A DNA stretch of 59,843 bases from Guyanagaster necrorhizus (lineage: Eukaryota; Basidiomycota; Agaricomycetes; Agaricales; Physalacriaceae). The stretch is from contig NW_025064882.1 in assembly GCF_019112545.1 (NCBI RefSeq), positions 1 through 59,843 on the forward strand. The letters run 5' to 3'. Within the stretch, counting starts at the first letter, position 1, and every line of letters begins with the position of its first letter. A model generated the notes under the pieces. The model saw only the letters and a list, made by a program, of their open reading frames with translations, was not told the origin of the DNA and did not search any database. This document shows, piece by piece, positions 11,931 through 24,720 of the stretch. A program made the translations under genes and the position numbers.

Positions 11931-12060
11931 CTTCTTAAGTTTAGTTGAAGCCTTAATGCATGCTGAAAGCATACCAAAGTGGACTCTAACATGACTGTAT
12001 AAACTCAATACAGTATTAGTCTATTATATGCTTAAAATCACATGCTGAGCAGATCTAACA
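11931..12060 (+). repeat. 3' end of a Gy-A-like LTR
   Basis: It aligns with the last 130 bp or so of the A4 LTR (cagtacttg...tagatctaaca) and ends in gatctaaca. It is closer to the A4 subtype than to the A2 5' LTR, so it is probably a piece of another copy rather than the partner LTR of A2. Confidence 0.55.
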
Positions 12061-12690
12061 GAGGATGACTTATTTGACTAAGATGTTATTAGAAATATCC
12101 ACACTGTATGTCTCATAAACTCACACTCTCTATCCAGTGTGCATATTAACAGTAAGTATTAGAGATTTACATTAATTGCTAGATATTTCTTGATCTGTTA
12201 GAGGACACCATATTCTGTGATCTTAGTAGGATATAAAAGATCAGATTTGAGACAGACTTAATAGCTGCTTATAACAGGATTATGACTGTCTATATAAGGA
12301 TATTGACTCACTGGCTATCATCTGCATCTGTTATCTTATATAGCTGTACAAGAGACATTTCAACATTGATGAGATCTGCACTGTGTAGAGGATTTCATGC
12401 TACTGTATGCACCCATTGTCTTTCATAAGAAGTTTTAGTTAAATCTATTATATTGTCTCCATTAATTACTTCTTTTAAATTGTCTTTATCATTATTATCT
12501 TTATTATTTGTCTTACTCATATATACTATCTATTAAAATATTAGTATATAAGTATTTACTATATATAGATAAGAACTCATCTTTTTACCTCTCTCTTTCC
12601 AAATATGACTCTATTTCACTGCTAATAGCTACTGAGTACCTATATTTGAAGCCCATTGTGATCTGAACAGCTGTTCATCTATAGACTCTT
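12061..12690. other. AT-rich stretch without recognisable gene
   Basis: No open frame, LTR or repeat seen elsewhere in the window is recognisable here. It holds AT-rich tracts (tatatactatctattaaaa near 12523) and no CpG that I noticed. It may be a strongly decayed repeat. Confidence 0.4.
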
Positions 12691-13727
12691 AGCATATACA
12701 CTATGTCATTAATACTCAATCCTCCTATCACCTATCATTGTGCTACTTCATCTCACTCTCCACATGGGCCTCTGATCCTGTTTGTCAAGAAGAAGACTAG
12801 TGAACTTCAACTTTTCATTGACTACTATAGCTTAAACAAAATCTCCAAGAAGGATTGTTACCCTCTTCTTCTCATTTCTGATTTCTTTAACTCTACTCAT
12901 TCAGTATATATCTATATCAAGCTCAAACTTCAACATATCTACTATCTCATTCATATAGCCAAAGGTGATAAATGAAAAACAGCCTCTTGGATCTGCTATA
13001 GTTTCTTTGAATGGTGTATCATATCTTTTGGCCTCACAAATGCTCTAGCAGCATTTCAATATTTTGTAAATGATATATTCTTTGATATGCTTAATATATT
13101 GGTGATAGTCTACTTGACAACATTCTCATATATTTTGACAATCCAGAAGATCATCAGAAACACATTCACAAAGTCTTATACAGACTTAGAGCTAATAGGC
13201 TCTACTGCAAAGGCTCCAAATGCAAATTCAACTGAGACTCCATGAAATACTTAGGCTATTGTTGACTGGCTGATGCCACAAAAAGTCAAGAACATCTAAT
13301 CTTTTCTCAGCTTTGCCAACTTCTACTATAGCTTCATACATAAATATAGTGATATCATTATTCCTCTTACATGACTCATCTGCAAAGGAATTCCATGGAA
13401 ATTTGATGACAAATGCATGGCTGCCTTTAATAAGTTAAAACAGACTCTTACACATGCTCTCATTCTTACTCACTGAGTTTCCAATTAGTGGATAGTGATA
13501 GAGACCAATATCTCTGACTATATGATTGCAACTATCTTCTTTATCTATCTTGAAGATAGTGAAATTCACTTTATCACTTTTCACTTCTGTAGCCTCCACA
13601 ATGTCAAACTCAACTATAACACTCATAATAAAGAGCTTCTGACTATTTTTGAAGCTTTTAAACAGTGGCACCACTATCTTAAAAGCTCTATAGACTCTAT
13701 CAGTATTATAACAGACTATAAGAATCT
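12691..13727 (+). pseudogene. B2: Gy-B pol remnant (RT and RNase H)
   Basis: Translation matches B5 Pol: SPHGPLILFVKKKT, RT up to the region of YLDD (near 13110, frameshifted by a missing base), CKGSKCKFN, then the RNase H domain (ETNISDYMIATIF, NTHNKELLTIFEAF) ending at TDYKNL. It stops at 13727 where the minus-strand LTR of A3 begins, so A3 probably inserted into this copy. The left end is not clear. Very AT-rich and CpG-poor. Confidence 0.8.
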
Positions 13728-14184
13728 TATTAAGCCTAAGTCACATATGATCTAAACACATGATAAACTGACACTGTATCAAGTTTGTACAGTTATGTCA
13801 GAGTTCACTCTATATGCTTGTTTATCTGATACTTCTAGGCCAAAGACAGTCAGCTTAAGATAAAGTGATGAAGAATAAACTTTAGCTCAAAGCTGAGGAT
13901 ATACAGTGAGAGCTATACTATTTATATACTATTTATCTATAGATAAATATATCTCTACTAATTGTGTGTTTCTAGGTTATAGTGCTCATTGTTTTTGAGC
14001 ATTGTGACTATCTACAAAAGAGTATTGTCTATTGTTGAAGAGCATCATTGTTGTTAGAGGACAATAGCAGACTCAGCCTATTATAGTGATTAAGCCTGTC
14101 TTATAGTCCTAAGTGCTGACCTAGATGCCCTGACTAAGTATAAATAGAGGTTAATCAAGAAAAAAAAAAGAAAAAATCATAATA
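13728..14184 (-). repeat. A3 3' LTR (Gy-A)
   Basis: This 457-bp LTR on minus has ends that correspond to tgttacgatt (right, 14184) and cttaaca (left, 13728) with C to T decay (tattaag). It includes a long A-rich tract at 14159-14176 that is the decayed pyrimidine tract of the LTR start. Confidence 0.8.
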
Positions 14185-16250
14185 TTACTCCCTCTCCTTA
14201 AGATCATTATTCTAATAGATTAATTAAGGAAGAGTTTGTAGTCATATAGTGTTGGTGGTGTTCATATGGCATTTATTCACCCACTGGTTAGATTCAGAGC
14301 TGTAATCCTTCCAACTGACCAGATAGTCAACTGTTATATGAGTCTCTCTCTCTGTGTACATACTTTGTAGAGTTTATAGTTTAGTACTTGGTTGACTTTA
14401 TATCATTCTTTATTATTGACTAGGACTGAATCAGATGGAGGTGGTTGTTTCTGATTGAGAAAGGCAGGGGCAATATAGAGTATGAGAAGTGTTCAATTGA
14501 ATATATCATGAATCTTCCATCTGATTGAGAGGTAGAGTTTATATGCAGATTGGCTGACCTTTGCAAAAACTGGAAATAATCTTATGCACTTGTCAAAAAG
14601 CTTGTGTTTTGAGCAGAATAGGTAAAGGTTGGTCATGTTGAGCTAAATCTTATCATTTACAAAGTAATTATGAGCAGAAATGTGATGTTTGTCATACTGC
14701 TTTTTTATAGAAGTTGCTGCTTTTTCAAGGATAGCATATATTTTATCATAAATCTTGGATATGGTATGGGCAAAGTCAGAGGAAGTGGGCATTATTGTGT
14801 GAAGTCATTCTGTGTGTGAGATATTTAGATGATGGCCATGGTTGACAAAGAAAGGAGTTTTCCCTGTAGTGGAGTAGATATAGTTATTGTGTTGAAAAGT
14901 AGCAAAAGCAAGCCACTCAATCCAATCATCTTATCAGTAGTTGATAAACATATAGAGATATTTTTTAATTTTCTGATTCACCTGTTCTGTTTGTCTATTA
15001 GTTTGAGGGTGATATACTATGAAAGCATTACTTCAGATGTTCAGAAGGTGATATAGGACATCCAAGAATTTGAAGATGAATTAGGGATCTCAGTCAGAGA
15101 TAACAACTTGGGGCATTCTATACTTCACTTAGACTTTGTTGTAAAGGATCTTAGCTTATCCTTTAGATGACAATTCCATCAAACATGAGATTAGAATAAT
15201 GGCCTTAAAGAACTAATCAGCAATAATAATGATAGCATTATATCTGTTGCAATCCAGTAGTCCAGTGATCATATCAACTGAGATGTGTGTTCAGGACACT
15301 TGCAGAACTTCATTTGAATGAAGTGGTGCTGCATGTGATTGAGTCAATGACTTTCCTCTTTGACATGTTTCACATCCCTTCACATATCACTCTATGTTCT
15401 GTTCTATCTTTGGCTACCAGTACTCATGCAAAACTAATTCTTTAGTTTTAGTGATTCTCAGATGTCTCACAGTTATATAATCATAACATGTCATAATGAT
15501 CTCTCTCTAGAGTTGGTGGTCCCAAAGTATATAGATCCTTCTATTATAATGAATTAGTCCATTGTCCTTAGTCATCTCTCATTCATGATTGAGAGATGAA
15601 GCCATTTGTTGGTCTCACAGGCTGATATTCCACATTGCACTTCTGATCTGTTTATGAATCTCCTTTTCTATTAGCATTATTATTGCTCAGAAATGTTCAG
15701 GCTTTAATAGTATCACTCCTTCATTGTCATTGCCCTCCTAGTCATAGTCTGCCCATCAACTAAGAAGGTCAGCCTCCTTATTTGCTGCCTCTGCTTTATA
15801 GTGTAGAGTGTAATTATATTTGGAAAGCTTTATGACCCAACATGCTTGTTGTTGATTAAACTTCTAGAGAAGTCAAAAATATCAGAGATTTTAGTGATCA
15901 GTCTAAATTTTGAAGATCTGAGCCACTCTGATCAAATAATAATGCTATTTCATGAGAGTTAACATGATTGCCAGTAATTTCTTATTGTAGATTTCATAGT
16001 TGCATTCTATGATAGTTAGTGCCTTAGAGAGAAAGACTATTGATCACCACTTTCTGTCTTGTTCTTAAGAGAGTGCCACACTGATTGCTCCCTCACTTGA
16101 GTCTGCCTCTACTCTAAACCTTTCTTCCTGCATTTGGATTGCTAGAACCACATTCTTCATAAGACATCACTTGATATTATTGAATACTGCCTGCTGGAAA
16201 GATCCTCAGTTCTAGGAGGTATTGCTGGTGAGTTGCATTAAAGAGGTCCT
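14185..16250 (-). pseudogene. A3 pol remnant: chromodomain, integrase, RNase H
   Basis: Read on minus from right to left this is the C-terminal part of Gy-A Pol: RNase H (16130-15680), integrase zinc domain and catalytic core (15680-14800), the IN C-terminal region, and the chromodomain (about 14460-14226, with the DYLVSWK-like motif decayed). All frames contain multiple stops. The hairpin that follows the pol stop in A5 is only partly preserved here. Confidence 0.8.
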
Positions 16251-18109
16251 GCATGCATACAAGATGAAAACTGATGATGCAGAGTACTATCCACTGATCA
16301 CATCCACATCAATATACATATAATATTCTTAGTTTGTAGGGGGATTATAATATGATAAAAGTAGCAACAGCAAATATAATTGTTTTTCTCAATAAATCCA
16401 CTGCATGTGAATGGCAATAGTGCATGTATAACTGTTCTAGGTTTTTCTAAGTCTCAAGGCTTTTTATTTTGCCAAAACAAGAGGTGGCAACAGGTGTTGC
16501 TGAGCCTTAAGGCAAAAGAGTACTGTGGCTCAATACAATACATCAAAACACTCTCACAAAGCTCTCAAAAGAGTCTCAAGCACAGCTCAGATCAAATCAA
16601 AATCTCTAACACACACAATATATGACTCAAAGCTTAGTGCTCTAAGTAAAAACTAATCACAAACACATCTACAAGTGCCAAAGAGCTCAGATCTCTATAC
16701 ACAAGCTTCTAAACTGATCATAGACTCACAGGATTCAAACCTATGTGATCTATAGACACAAAACACAATTAACCCCATCCAACAAGCCAAAGGATTTGAA
16801 TCTCTGCTAACCTGCAGAAATAACCAAAGAGTGCACACTAATCAAGCCAAAGAGCTCAAATCTCTGCCACTTATAACATTGCATATCACAAATACCTCAA
16901 AAACTCAAAATGATGCTCTTCAGACACTGCTCTCTTATTCTCAGAGTAGAGCACAATCTAAAACCTCTTATCAAATCAGACTCAAGTCTCTTGCAAGCTT
17001 CTGTGCCTTGCTTAATTCTCAAATCTCTCTCAATAATATCAATAATTAGTTTATTCTCTAATCTGAAATTACAAATACAAACCCAGAGCTAGGGTGCAAG
17101 GCTTTCTGTGTCTAATATGCTGCAACTATGGGGAGTTAGAAACTCTCTTCCTACTCATACAATGCAGTATTTAAATACTCTACTGTGGTACTTACTAATA
17201 CAACCCTATTATAGTATCTTCAAAGCACAGGACTCTGTCTCAGATCCTGTGGTTATTATTTATATGCATATCACAGTTGCTATACTTATTCTATTCTGGA
17301 CCAGAATTGTGCCTATTATTCTATCACTAGCTGACACCAGTTAGCTGGCCTAGCCAAGTCTGCTCACTTACTTATTTCTCTGGTGATGCATCCTGACACC
17401 AGAGAAATGCCCCAGACTTTCAGAGTTATCTCTCATATCTAAAGTCAGCTACAATACCTAGATTCTCTTTTCTAGTATTCAGACAGTCCATCAGCCTCAT
17501 AATATATACCACTTTTTATCTAGCATGCATTAATTTATCCACTCAATGGTTATATGTCATACCTCAGTATGATGCAGAATTCCTCACTGTGTTATGCATA
17601 CTAAGACACCATAAGTATGCATGCAAGTCTCTGAGCACTATATATACTATTCACCCCTTAGTAGTATTTTTCTATTTATTACTTTATAGTCATTATTTTA
17701 TTTCTCTGTTCAACAGTCAGTTATTAAGATACTTTTCTTTAGATCTCAGTTCTCTATTCTAAAGTGTGTTTCATCAGTACATCAATGGCTGTGCATTCTT
17801 GATCAATGTGATCAGAATTGCCAATTATATTTTGATCACTCTCTCTTTATTTTTAGCATGTCTTCTCAGAATGATATTAGTGCATTTAGAGCTAAGTGCT
17901 GAGACCTCACATACAGTCTAACTCTTCTGATATTAGTCTATTATAAGACCATGCTCTCTGCCCATTGTTACAGCAGTTTAGCATTATAATAGCTAGGTTT
18001 CTTTGTGCTCTAGCCCTATTTTCAGTTACATGCTTAGTGGACTGAAATATAGGCCATGTGTTCTCAGATTTTACAATTTTGCATGCCTGAACATGGGGAG
18101 GGCATGTCA
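16251..18109. mobile_element. Rep-D copy 1: non-coding repeat inserted in A3 pol
   Basis: About 1.86 kb with no protein similarity that I recognise, interrupting A3 pol. It matches 36863-38659 in the opposite orientation along its whole length (ends gcatgcctgaacatg and ttcatcttgtatgcatgc side). Flanks gcattaaagaggtcct (left) and gcatcatgggtcat (right) look like a decayed target duplication of about 14-16 bp. It contains a TATA-like tatttaaatac near 17169. Short open frames in it are not conserved between copies as far as I can see. Confidence 0.65.
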
Positions 18110-19990
18110 GCATCATGGGTCATATGATCTCACTATAGTCCCATATGAACTAGCAGTAGAAGTTAGTGAATCCTAAAAAAGACAGTAACTCCTTTTTTCT
18201 TGTCAGCATTAGCCACTCAGTTACCTTAGCCACCTTCACCAGATCCATCTGAATACTTTCTTCACTGATGATTACTCTGAGATATTCTATTTCTAATACC
18301 TCAAACTTGCACTTCTCTGCTTTGAGAAAGAGTTTGTGTTTCCTCATCAGCTTGAGTATCTGCTAAACTAATCATCAATGTTCTTAGTCTTTGGACATAA
18401 TTAGAATATCATCAAGATAAATTGTGACCTTTCTGATGGCAATGAGATCCTTAAATATATTATTCATCATCCACTGAAATGTTGCAGATGAGTTTGTGAG
18501 TCTGAAAAACATCACTATTGGCTCAAATAGTCTCTGGTTTATGTAGAAGGCTGCCTTCTATTTGTCATCTTCTTTAATTTGTATATTATTATATCTCTAT
18601 TGGATGTTCAATTTGATATAGTATTAAGCTCTACATAGTTTGTCTATAAGTTTCAAGATGAGTGAAAGAGGATAATGGTTTTTAATTATCATCTCATTTA
18701 GTTTTTGGTAGTCTTAAATGGATCAGAGTTTTCCATCTTTCTTTTTAACAAAAAAGAAGAGGAAAGCTATAGGTGACTTAGAGAGTCAGATTCACCCACT
18801 GAAAAGATTCTTATCTAAAAACTTATCAAGCTCTCACTGCTCTAGATTTCCAAAGAGGTATGTTTTGCAGTTCAGATTGGCATTTACATTTGGGATGAAC
18901 TTGATCATATGATTCTATGGCTTTAGCTCTGGTAGCTTATTGAAGCTTTCTTTATTAAATAAATTCTGATAGTCTCAGACCCATTCAAGCATTATCTCTT
19001 TAAATATCTTCTCTTCTTTCTCTGCATTGGCCTTTACAACTAAGTCATTGGCATAATGTATGGTCTGAATGTGTATTGCCTGTTGCATGTCCACAGCAAG
19101 AATGGTCTCACTATCCTCCATCTTCTCATCTTATCTATCATTAGAATCTTTATCCAGTAACTTGAAAGAAATCTTATGGTATTGACATTAGGCAAATGTA
19201 ATTCTGTCAGTCTTCTAGTTGATGAGTGAGTTATGTTGAATAAGCCAGTTATGATCAAGGAATATTTCTTTAGTTTCTAGATCAGTGACAGCCAAGTCAA
19301 TCTACTCTGAGTGATCTCTAATGATTAATCATAGTTCAACAAATTTGATGATCAAACTAGCTTAATTCTTGGTTTCATCAGCATTATACACCAGAATGAA
19401 GACAGCTGTGGCTTGTGTGGATAAACTATGCTTGTTGATGAAAGCATGATTGATTGAACTCCCAGTGCAACTACTGTTGATCAGAGTGGTTACTATATGT
19501 GTAGAGTGAAAAGTCAATATCTCAATTTGGACCTTGGTGGTCAAGTTCTGTCCTGTAGTTTTCTGCTATCAGATATACTTTCTGAGACCTTATAGCTCAT
19601 TAAGTCATTCTAAGGCCTGGCATCATTCAGCCTTCCTCATCTCTTTGATTATTTTGTCAATAATCTTCTTGGCCTAGATCTTATGCACTCAATTCTTGAA
19701 TACTGCTTTTGCTTCTTCTTTCATCTTTGCATCCTTGACAGTGTACCAAGTTCATTCAGTATCAAAAGACTTGAGTCATCCAATAGGGGTCTCTCCTCTT
19801 ATTTGGCCTATAAGCAGTTGAGTCTTATTGTTTAGTGATTCTTTTAATGATCTTATAGTTATAAAATGGGATATATTTGAATGCACATATGATTTAGGTA
19901 TGACTACAGAAGTACTATTAGTCCATCCAGCAGCTACTTGAGATACACTACTAACTCCTTTAGCTGATCCAGTGAAATTGTTCACTAATC
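18110..19990 (-). pseudogene. A3 pol remnant: RT, protease and N-terminal spacer
   Basis: The minus strand reads RT (18830-18130, with YLDDILIMS changed by stops near 18410), the linker, protease (near 19470, TLINSSCTGSS) and the N-terminal spacer. The spacer stretch at 19776-19985 stays open for 69 residues in the pol frame (TGSAKGVSSVS, SYVHSNISHF), matching A5 Pol (TGLAKGLNGVS, THSNIPRL). This supports the idea that Pol really starts in this frame upstream of the protease. Confidence 0.8.
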
Positions 19991-21016
19991 AGCCCCATTC
20001 TTTATCTCTTTAATCTTCATTTTCTTTCTGAGTTCTTTGTTCTCCTTCTGCAATTTGATGATCTGCACTCTGATGTCTTCTTGTGTACACTTCTTCTTTA
20101 GACAATGTCACAATAAATATCTCTTCTGTCTATAATTGAAGCACTTGCCCTTCTTCTTGAGCTGATCAATATTCATTGGCTTATCACTTTTGGTATATGT
20201 AGTACTGGTGCCCGTCTTCTATATTCTATATATAGAAATGCTGGCAGATATAGTATCAGTTTTAGCAGTAGAAGTTTGATTACTAGACTTCATATTCTAT
20301 ATTTAGTAGAGCTTCTGATTGCTCTGAAGATTCACCTGCTCTGCCTTCTGTTGCTGTTATTTTTTGTTCATCTTGGTGATCCACTCCTTTCATGCATCAT
20401 ATTTCTTCAGTATGTTTATTCTGATATCTAAGATCATCTTGATATAAAAAAAGATGCTTTTTGCTTAAGCATTTCAACTATTCTACTATCATCAGCAATA
20501 TCATTCTGAATGCTAGCAAGTTTGCTGAGTTATTCTAACTTGTCAAAGTACTTGCTGATGATCTTATCTCCCATTTGCAACTCTTTCATCTTGTTCTTGT
20601 GCATCTCTTGGATAGCAGGATTGATGAATTTATCATAAAGAAACTGCTTGAATACTGGCCAGAATAGCAGTTGATGATGCTGCCTGGTCATTGAATAGAG
20701 GCTGAGAGAGAGTAAGGTCCACCAAACCTTAGCTTTGTCTTTGAGATAGACTGAAGTGAAAGAGACTCAGTAAATGTTGAAGGAGAAGTAGACTGAATAT
20801 ACTTCAAAGTATTGTTTACAATCAATGAGAAAATAATCAATATCATCTGATGCACCTTTAAAAGGGCAGGGCTTTTAAAGCAGGTCAGATCTACAATTAA
20901 TAATAATGGCATCTTAAGACAGTTCTCCCATCAGATTCAGATATTGGTCAAACAGTGGTCATTGCTATTCAGCTAGTGGATCAGAGAATGAATAGAGTGA
21001 ATTGTCATTAGCAATC
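19991..21016 (-). pseudogene. A3 gag remnant: capsid and zinc knuckle
   Basis: On minus: the zinc knuckle CFNYRQKRYLL (second Cys and His lost) near 20150, an upstream spacer, then the capsid-like domain including the KTWW-type motif near 20735 and the RPFKGASDDID-like start near 20860. It ends at 21016 in the DHSLHSF region where the A4 LTR begins. Confidence 0.8.
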
Positions 21017-21466
21017 TATTATGATTTTTTCACATTCTCTTTCCTTTTTTACTCTTATTTATGCTTAGTCAGAGTGCCTAATGCAAGTGCTTAGAACTGT
21101 GGGACAACCTTAGTCAGCATATCAACTATTGTCTTGTGACATATAGCAATGCTCTGACAACAGACAACTATTCTTTTGTAGATAACCATGACACTCTAAG
21201 ACAATGAGTAGCATAGCACAGACACTCACAATTAGTAGTACTATATTTATCTAGGAGATGAATAGTATATAAGTAGCATAGTTAATACCATATATCCCCA
21301 GTCTTGAAGTATCCTTTATTCTATCATTCTACTCAAGTCAACTAAGTATTGATCTTAGAATATAACATCTCCAAACACACTAAAGTAGACTCAAGCATGA
21401 TTGTATGAATACAATACAGTACTTGCTTACTACATGTGATTGATCATATATCACTTAGATCTAACA
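21017..21466 (+). repeat. A4 5' LTR (Gy-A subtype)
   Basis: This 450-bp LTR starts tattatgatttttt (TG decayed to TA) and ends tagatctaaca. The TATA-like box is near 21266, and the sequence after it (ccagtcttgaagta) has drifted from the A5 version. The PBS region attagtttgaaac is correspondingly decayed, so the self-priming pairing is no longer clear here. Confidence 0.75.
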
Positions 21467-21524
21467 ATTAGTTTGAAACTTTCATTTCCCTTTTCTTATG
21501 CTCATCACAAGTAAAGAAAACTGA

Positions 21525-22960
21525 ATGCCTGCCATCAACATTACAACTACTGATCTCACTGATGATTTCTTTAAACTATTAGCCTTCATCATTGGAATGC
21601 TTCTAGGTTTATTAGCTATTATCCAACTTTGCCAAGGACATCAATCTATTATAGCATAGGTAGTCAGACACTATTATTTCTTTTAACAGATTCAACAGAT
21701 CCTATGAAATATCACTTCTGATCTCTCTCTCCATAACATCCCTTTCCTCTACCAGAACCTCCTTTCAGCCCACATTCAGAATCATATCTGAAGCTGAGCC
21801 TAGTCATATGAATGAAGGATGCACTGAGGAAGAAGAAGAATCTCAATCATCAGGTGGACCCTCTCAAACAGCTAGCAGACACAATAAGCATTGAAACAGG
21901 ATTCAGGAATCTCTGGGTCTCACTATGCATCTCTGACCATGAAGACAAGGACCTCTCTAATGGCTTCTTTGAAGAGTTGCTATTTTCTGACCCTTCTACC
22001 ACTTTCTATGAGCCTGGCATTGGAGACTATGCTAGAGACTCTATTGATGAGATTGTAAAACTTGCAGGAAGAGAGTCTAGGTATGTCACTCTCTGAGAAA
22101 GCCCAATCCTCTCAACCCCTAGTCTCCTTCTCTCAACCTTCAGTCACTTTGGGGAAACTCTCACCCAGTACTCTGCATAAATAGAGGTTGAATAGTGAGA
22201 AAGAGAGAGATATGACCTCTCTGAAGAGGAGTGAGACCATCAGCAGCAGGAGGCTGAAGAAGAATATTATAACATGTAGTATAGACAGCAAACTAGAGAA
22301 GAATAAGCAGCAGAGTGGGGCTCAGCCTCACCCAAGCACTATAGGCTATACAAAAGAGCAGAAGGAGATTTATACTATGAAGGAGACAAAGAAACATTCT
22401 CTAAAACTACTGCAGAATAAGCCTAGTGAATCAGGCTCACTGACCCTCTGCTCTCTAGCCCTACCAGTAGCCATGACAGCAGACTCCAGGAGTGAGGCCC
22501 AGATAATGAGGACAATCCCTGGTCAGGACCAGCCACAGTCCTCACCACAGATAAAGCTTATCAGCTTGATAACAACTATAAGCTCTACTCCCCACTTATA
22601 AAGAAAGCACTAACAGCAACAACTCTCTCCCCTCTGATATCAGTTTAATCCTCAGAGGGTATGAGATTCAGATCTCTCCTAGAGCCAGAATCTCCAACCA
22701 GGCTCTCAGATAATTCCTATATGAACATATCACTGTCCTCTTTCTCAATCCACAGTTTTATGAGAACTTCCACTGATATAGTCAGAGAATGGAGAGAGAG
22801 AAAGCATGGAGGGCAGACAGAGGTCTCAGATCTTCCCAACCTCACCAGCAGCCTTCTTCTGGAACCACTAGTGCTAGAACAAGAAACCAAACTAACAGGG
22901 AGCTTCCCAGCAATAGTCTGAGCTCTTGAGCCATCCATCTACAATCTGCCCACTGACTAC
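21525..22960 (+). pseudogene. A4 ORF1 remnant (extra N-terminal protein of Gy-A)
   Basis: From the ATG at 21525 the frame gives MPAINITTTDLTDDFF and a hydrophobic segment, as in A5 ORF1. After frameshifts the same protein can be followed block by block: TGFRNLW (A5 TGFRNPW), GIGDYARDSID (A5 GIGNRARDSLD), WGSASPKHY (A5 MGSASPREY), DNEDNPWSGPATV (A5 DSEDDPWTGPASI) and FLNPQF (A5 FLNPEF, located after the A5 TGA). Replacements are conservative in this frame, which argues that it is the protein-coding one. The end overlaps the start of gag. Confidence 0.75.
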
Positions 22961-24720
22961 CTTGAGGAGAGTGAGGATGATGATAAAGATGTCTCAGTCA
23001 AGACTGATTCCTGGCTACAGTATAAGGATATAGACAATGAAGTGCTCAAAGAAGAAATACAATGAAATAGACAGAAGGAATTTAAGGAGTTGTATCAGGA
23101 CAGAGTAGCCTCACTGTGGAAGGACATTAGTTGGCTAATGACTCCTCTGAGAAGAAGATATCCAACTGCAGATGATAAAGAGAAAGGATATATTTTGCAG
23201 TATACAGCTACTGACTGCACTATTTACATTTATAACAGAACACATCTGGAGGACTGGCTGAAAAGCCTTCCATCTTACAAGTATGAAATCTAACCCATGC
23301 TGAACACCCCACCTAAACTGCTGAAACATGCTATTTATATGGCACTCTCTATTCAAACTACTCACACTCAACTCATATAATCTGCAACACCAAGCCAAGA
23401 TACTACTTTCTGGGCTGCCCAGCCTAAACTCTAAGAACTGTTACAACCAATTGGATTTCAAAATCCATGGACCAGCTCTAGAATTTGATTGCTCAGAGTC
23501 TAACCCTCTGCCAATCAGAACACTGGAGAGGATGACTCTGAAGCCACATAGCTCAGATTCACTATATAAGACAGGCACATCATATGAAAAGAAGCACCCT
23601 CTAAAGGAAGTCTGGTAGCCAATGATAGGTCTCTACACTCTCTTCTCAGATCTCCAGCAGAGTGAAAATGACTATCTTTTAATAAGTATCCTAATCCAAT
23701 AGTCATATTACTGTAGAATGCTGCTATGCTTCAATGTAAATCTGACCTCCTGCAAACCCTCTGACCCTTCAAAGGTGCATCAGACAATATTGACTGGTTC
23801 TTGATTGACTGCAAAGAATATTTTGAGGTGTACACTGCTTACCTTGGATCAGACATGAATAAGATTGCTTTTGTTGCCTTCTACTTCAAAAGTAAGGCCA
23901 AACAATGGTGGATCCTGATAGCTCTGATGTTATATTCCACCATCTATCAGCATTATTGATACCTGTCCTAGACCATCTTTAAACGGATGGTCCAGGATAA
24001 ATTTGTTGATCCAGCTGTCTAAGAAGTCTACAAGAACAAGATGAAGGAACTTCATATGGGTGACAAAATTGCTAGCAAGTACTTTAATGAATTAAAATGA
24101 CTTGGCACCCTAGCTGGAGTATGAGAAAGCATTGATGATGATGGATGAATGGTTGAGTATCTTAAGATAGGGGTACTCCTATCCTATATCTCTATGATCT
24201 CCAATATAAGCACTAATATTTTGAAGAGGTAAGATACATAGAAGGCTAGAATCATGGAGATGAACAAAGAAAGGCTGCAGCAGAAGGCAGCTAGTGTAGA
24301 AATCATAATTGAGCCCAAGAAGTTCTATCCAACCAGGAATGGGAAAAACACCAGTGGAGGATCAGCAATGAAGAGCAGCATGATGACCTTGACCTCTTCC
24401 TGTATAGTCCAGAAGACCAGGACAGAGATGACTTACACCAGCAGTAGAAAGCTGATAGATATAGATTATCTCAAGAAAGAAGGAAAGTGTTTTAACTACA
24501 GATAGAAAGGCTACATATCATGAGACTGCCTAAAGAAAAAGTGTACTCAGAAGAACATTAGAGTGCAGATCACCAAGTTGCAGAAAGAGGTGGAAGAACT
24601 CAAGGATCTGAGAACAGACACTCAGGTTGAGAAGGTAAAAGACAGAGCTGACAAGTCAGTGATTCCACTTGATCAGCTAAAGAACTTAATGGTGTGTCAC
24701 ATGTAGCTGTGAATCAGACT
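22922..24720 (+). pseudogene. A4 gag remnant
   Basis: This matches A5 Gag from PSIYNLP (A5 PSIYDPP) through an acidic stretch, EVLKEEIQ and KEFKELYQDR, to the capsid-like domain (GASDNIDWFLIDCKEYFEVY near 23780) and the region of the zinc knuckle (KEGKCFNYR near 24480, where the second Cys and the His are lost). Its C-terminus aligns with the A5 gag end without length change. The codon equivalent to the A5 gag stop is TCA here, so the gag frame runs on to a TAG near 24700. Confidence 0.75.

Larger units (their letters stand above)
13728..21016 (-). mobile_element. A3: Gy-A element, 3' two-thirds
   Basis: On the minus strand: 3' LTR 13728-14184, PPT (near 14190), then pol and the second half of gag in order, up to 21016 where A4 interrupts. 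Rep-D is inserted in pol at 16251-18109. The ORF1 part and the 5' LTR would lie beyond the nested insertions, outside the window. I noticed no CpG in most of it, which fits its outermost place in the nest. Confidence 0.85.

Noticed and set aside
14155..14180. A-rich tract as a poly(A) tail of a retroposon
   Set aside because: It is the decayed start of the A3 LTR, aligned with the T/C-rich start of the A5 LTR.
16380..17344. Four short plus-strand open frames in Rep-D
   Set aside because: No counterpart that I can find in the other Rep-D copy and no recognisable motif.
22188..22601. 137-residue open frame in A4
   Set aside because: It is in the gag-equivalent frame where A4 and A5 differ radically; the ORF1 frame over the same bases is the conserved one.
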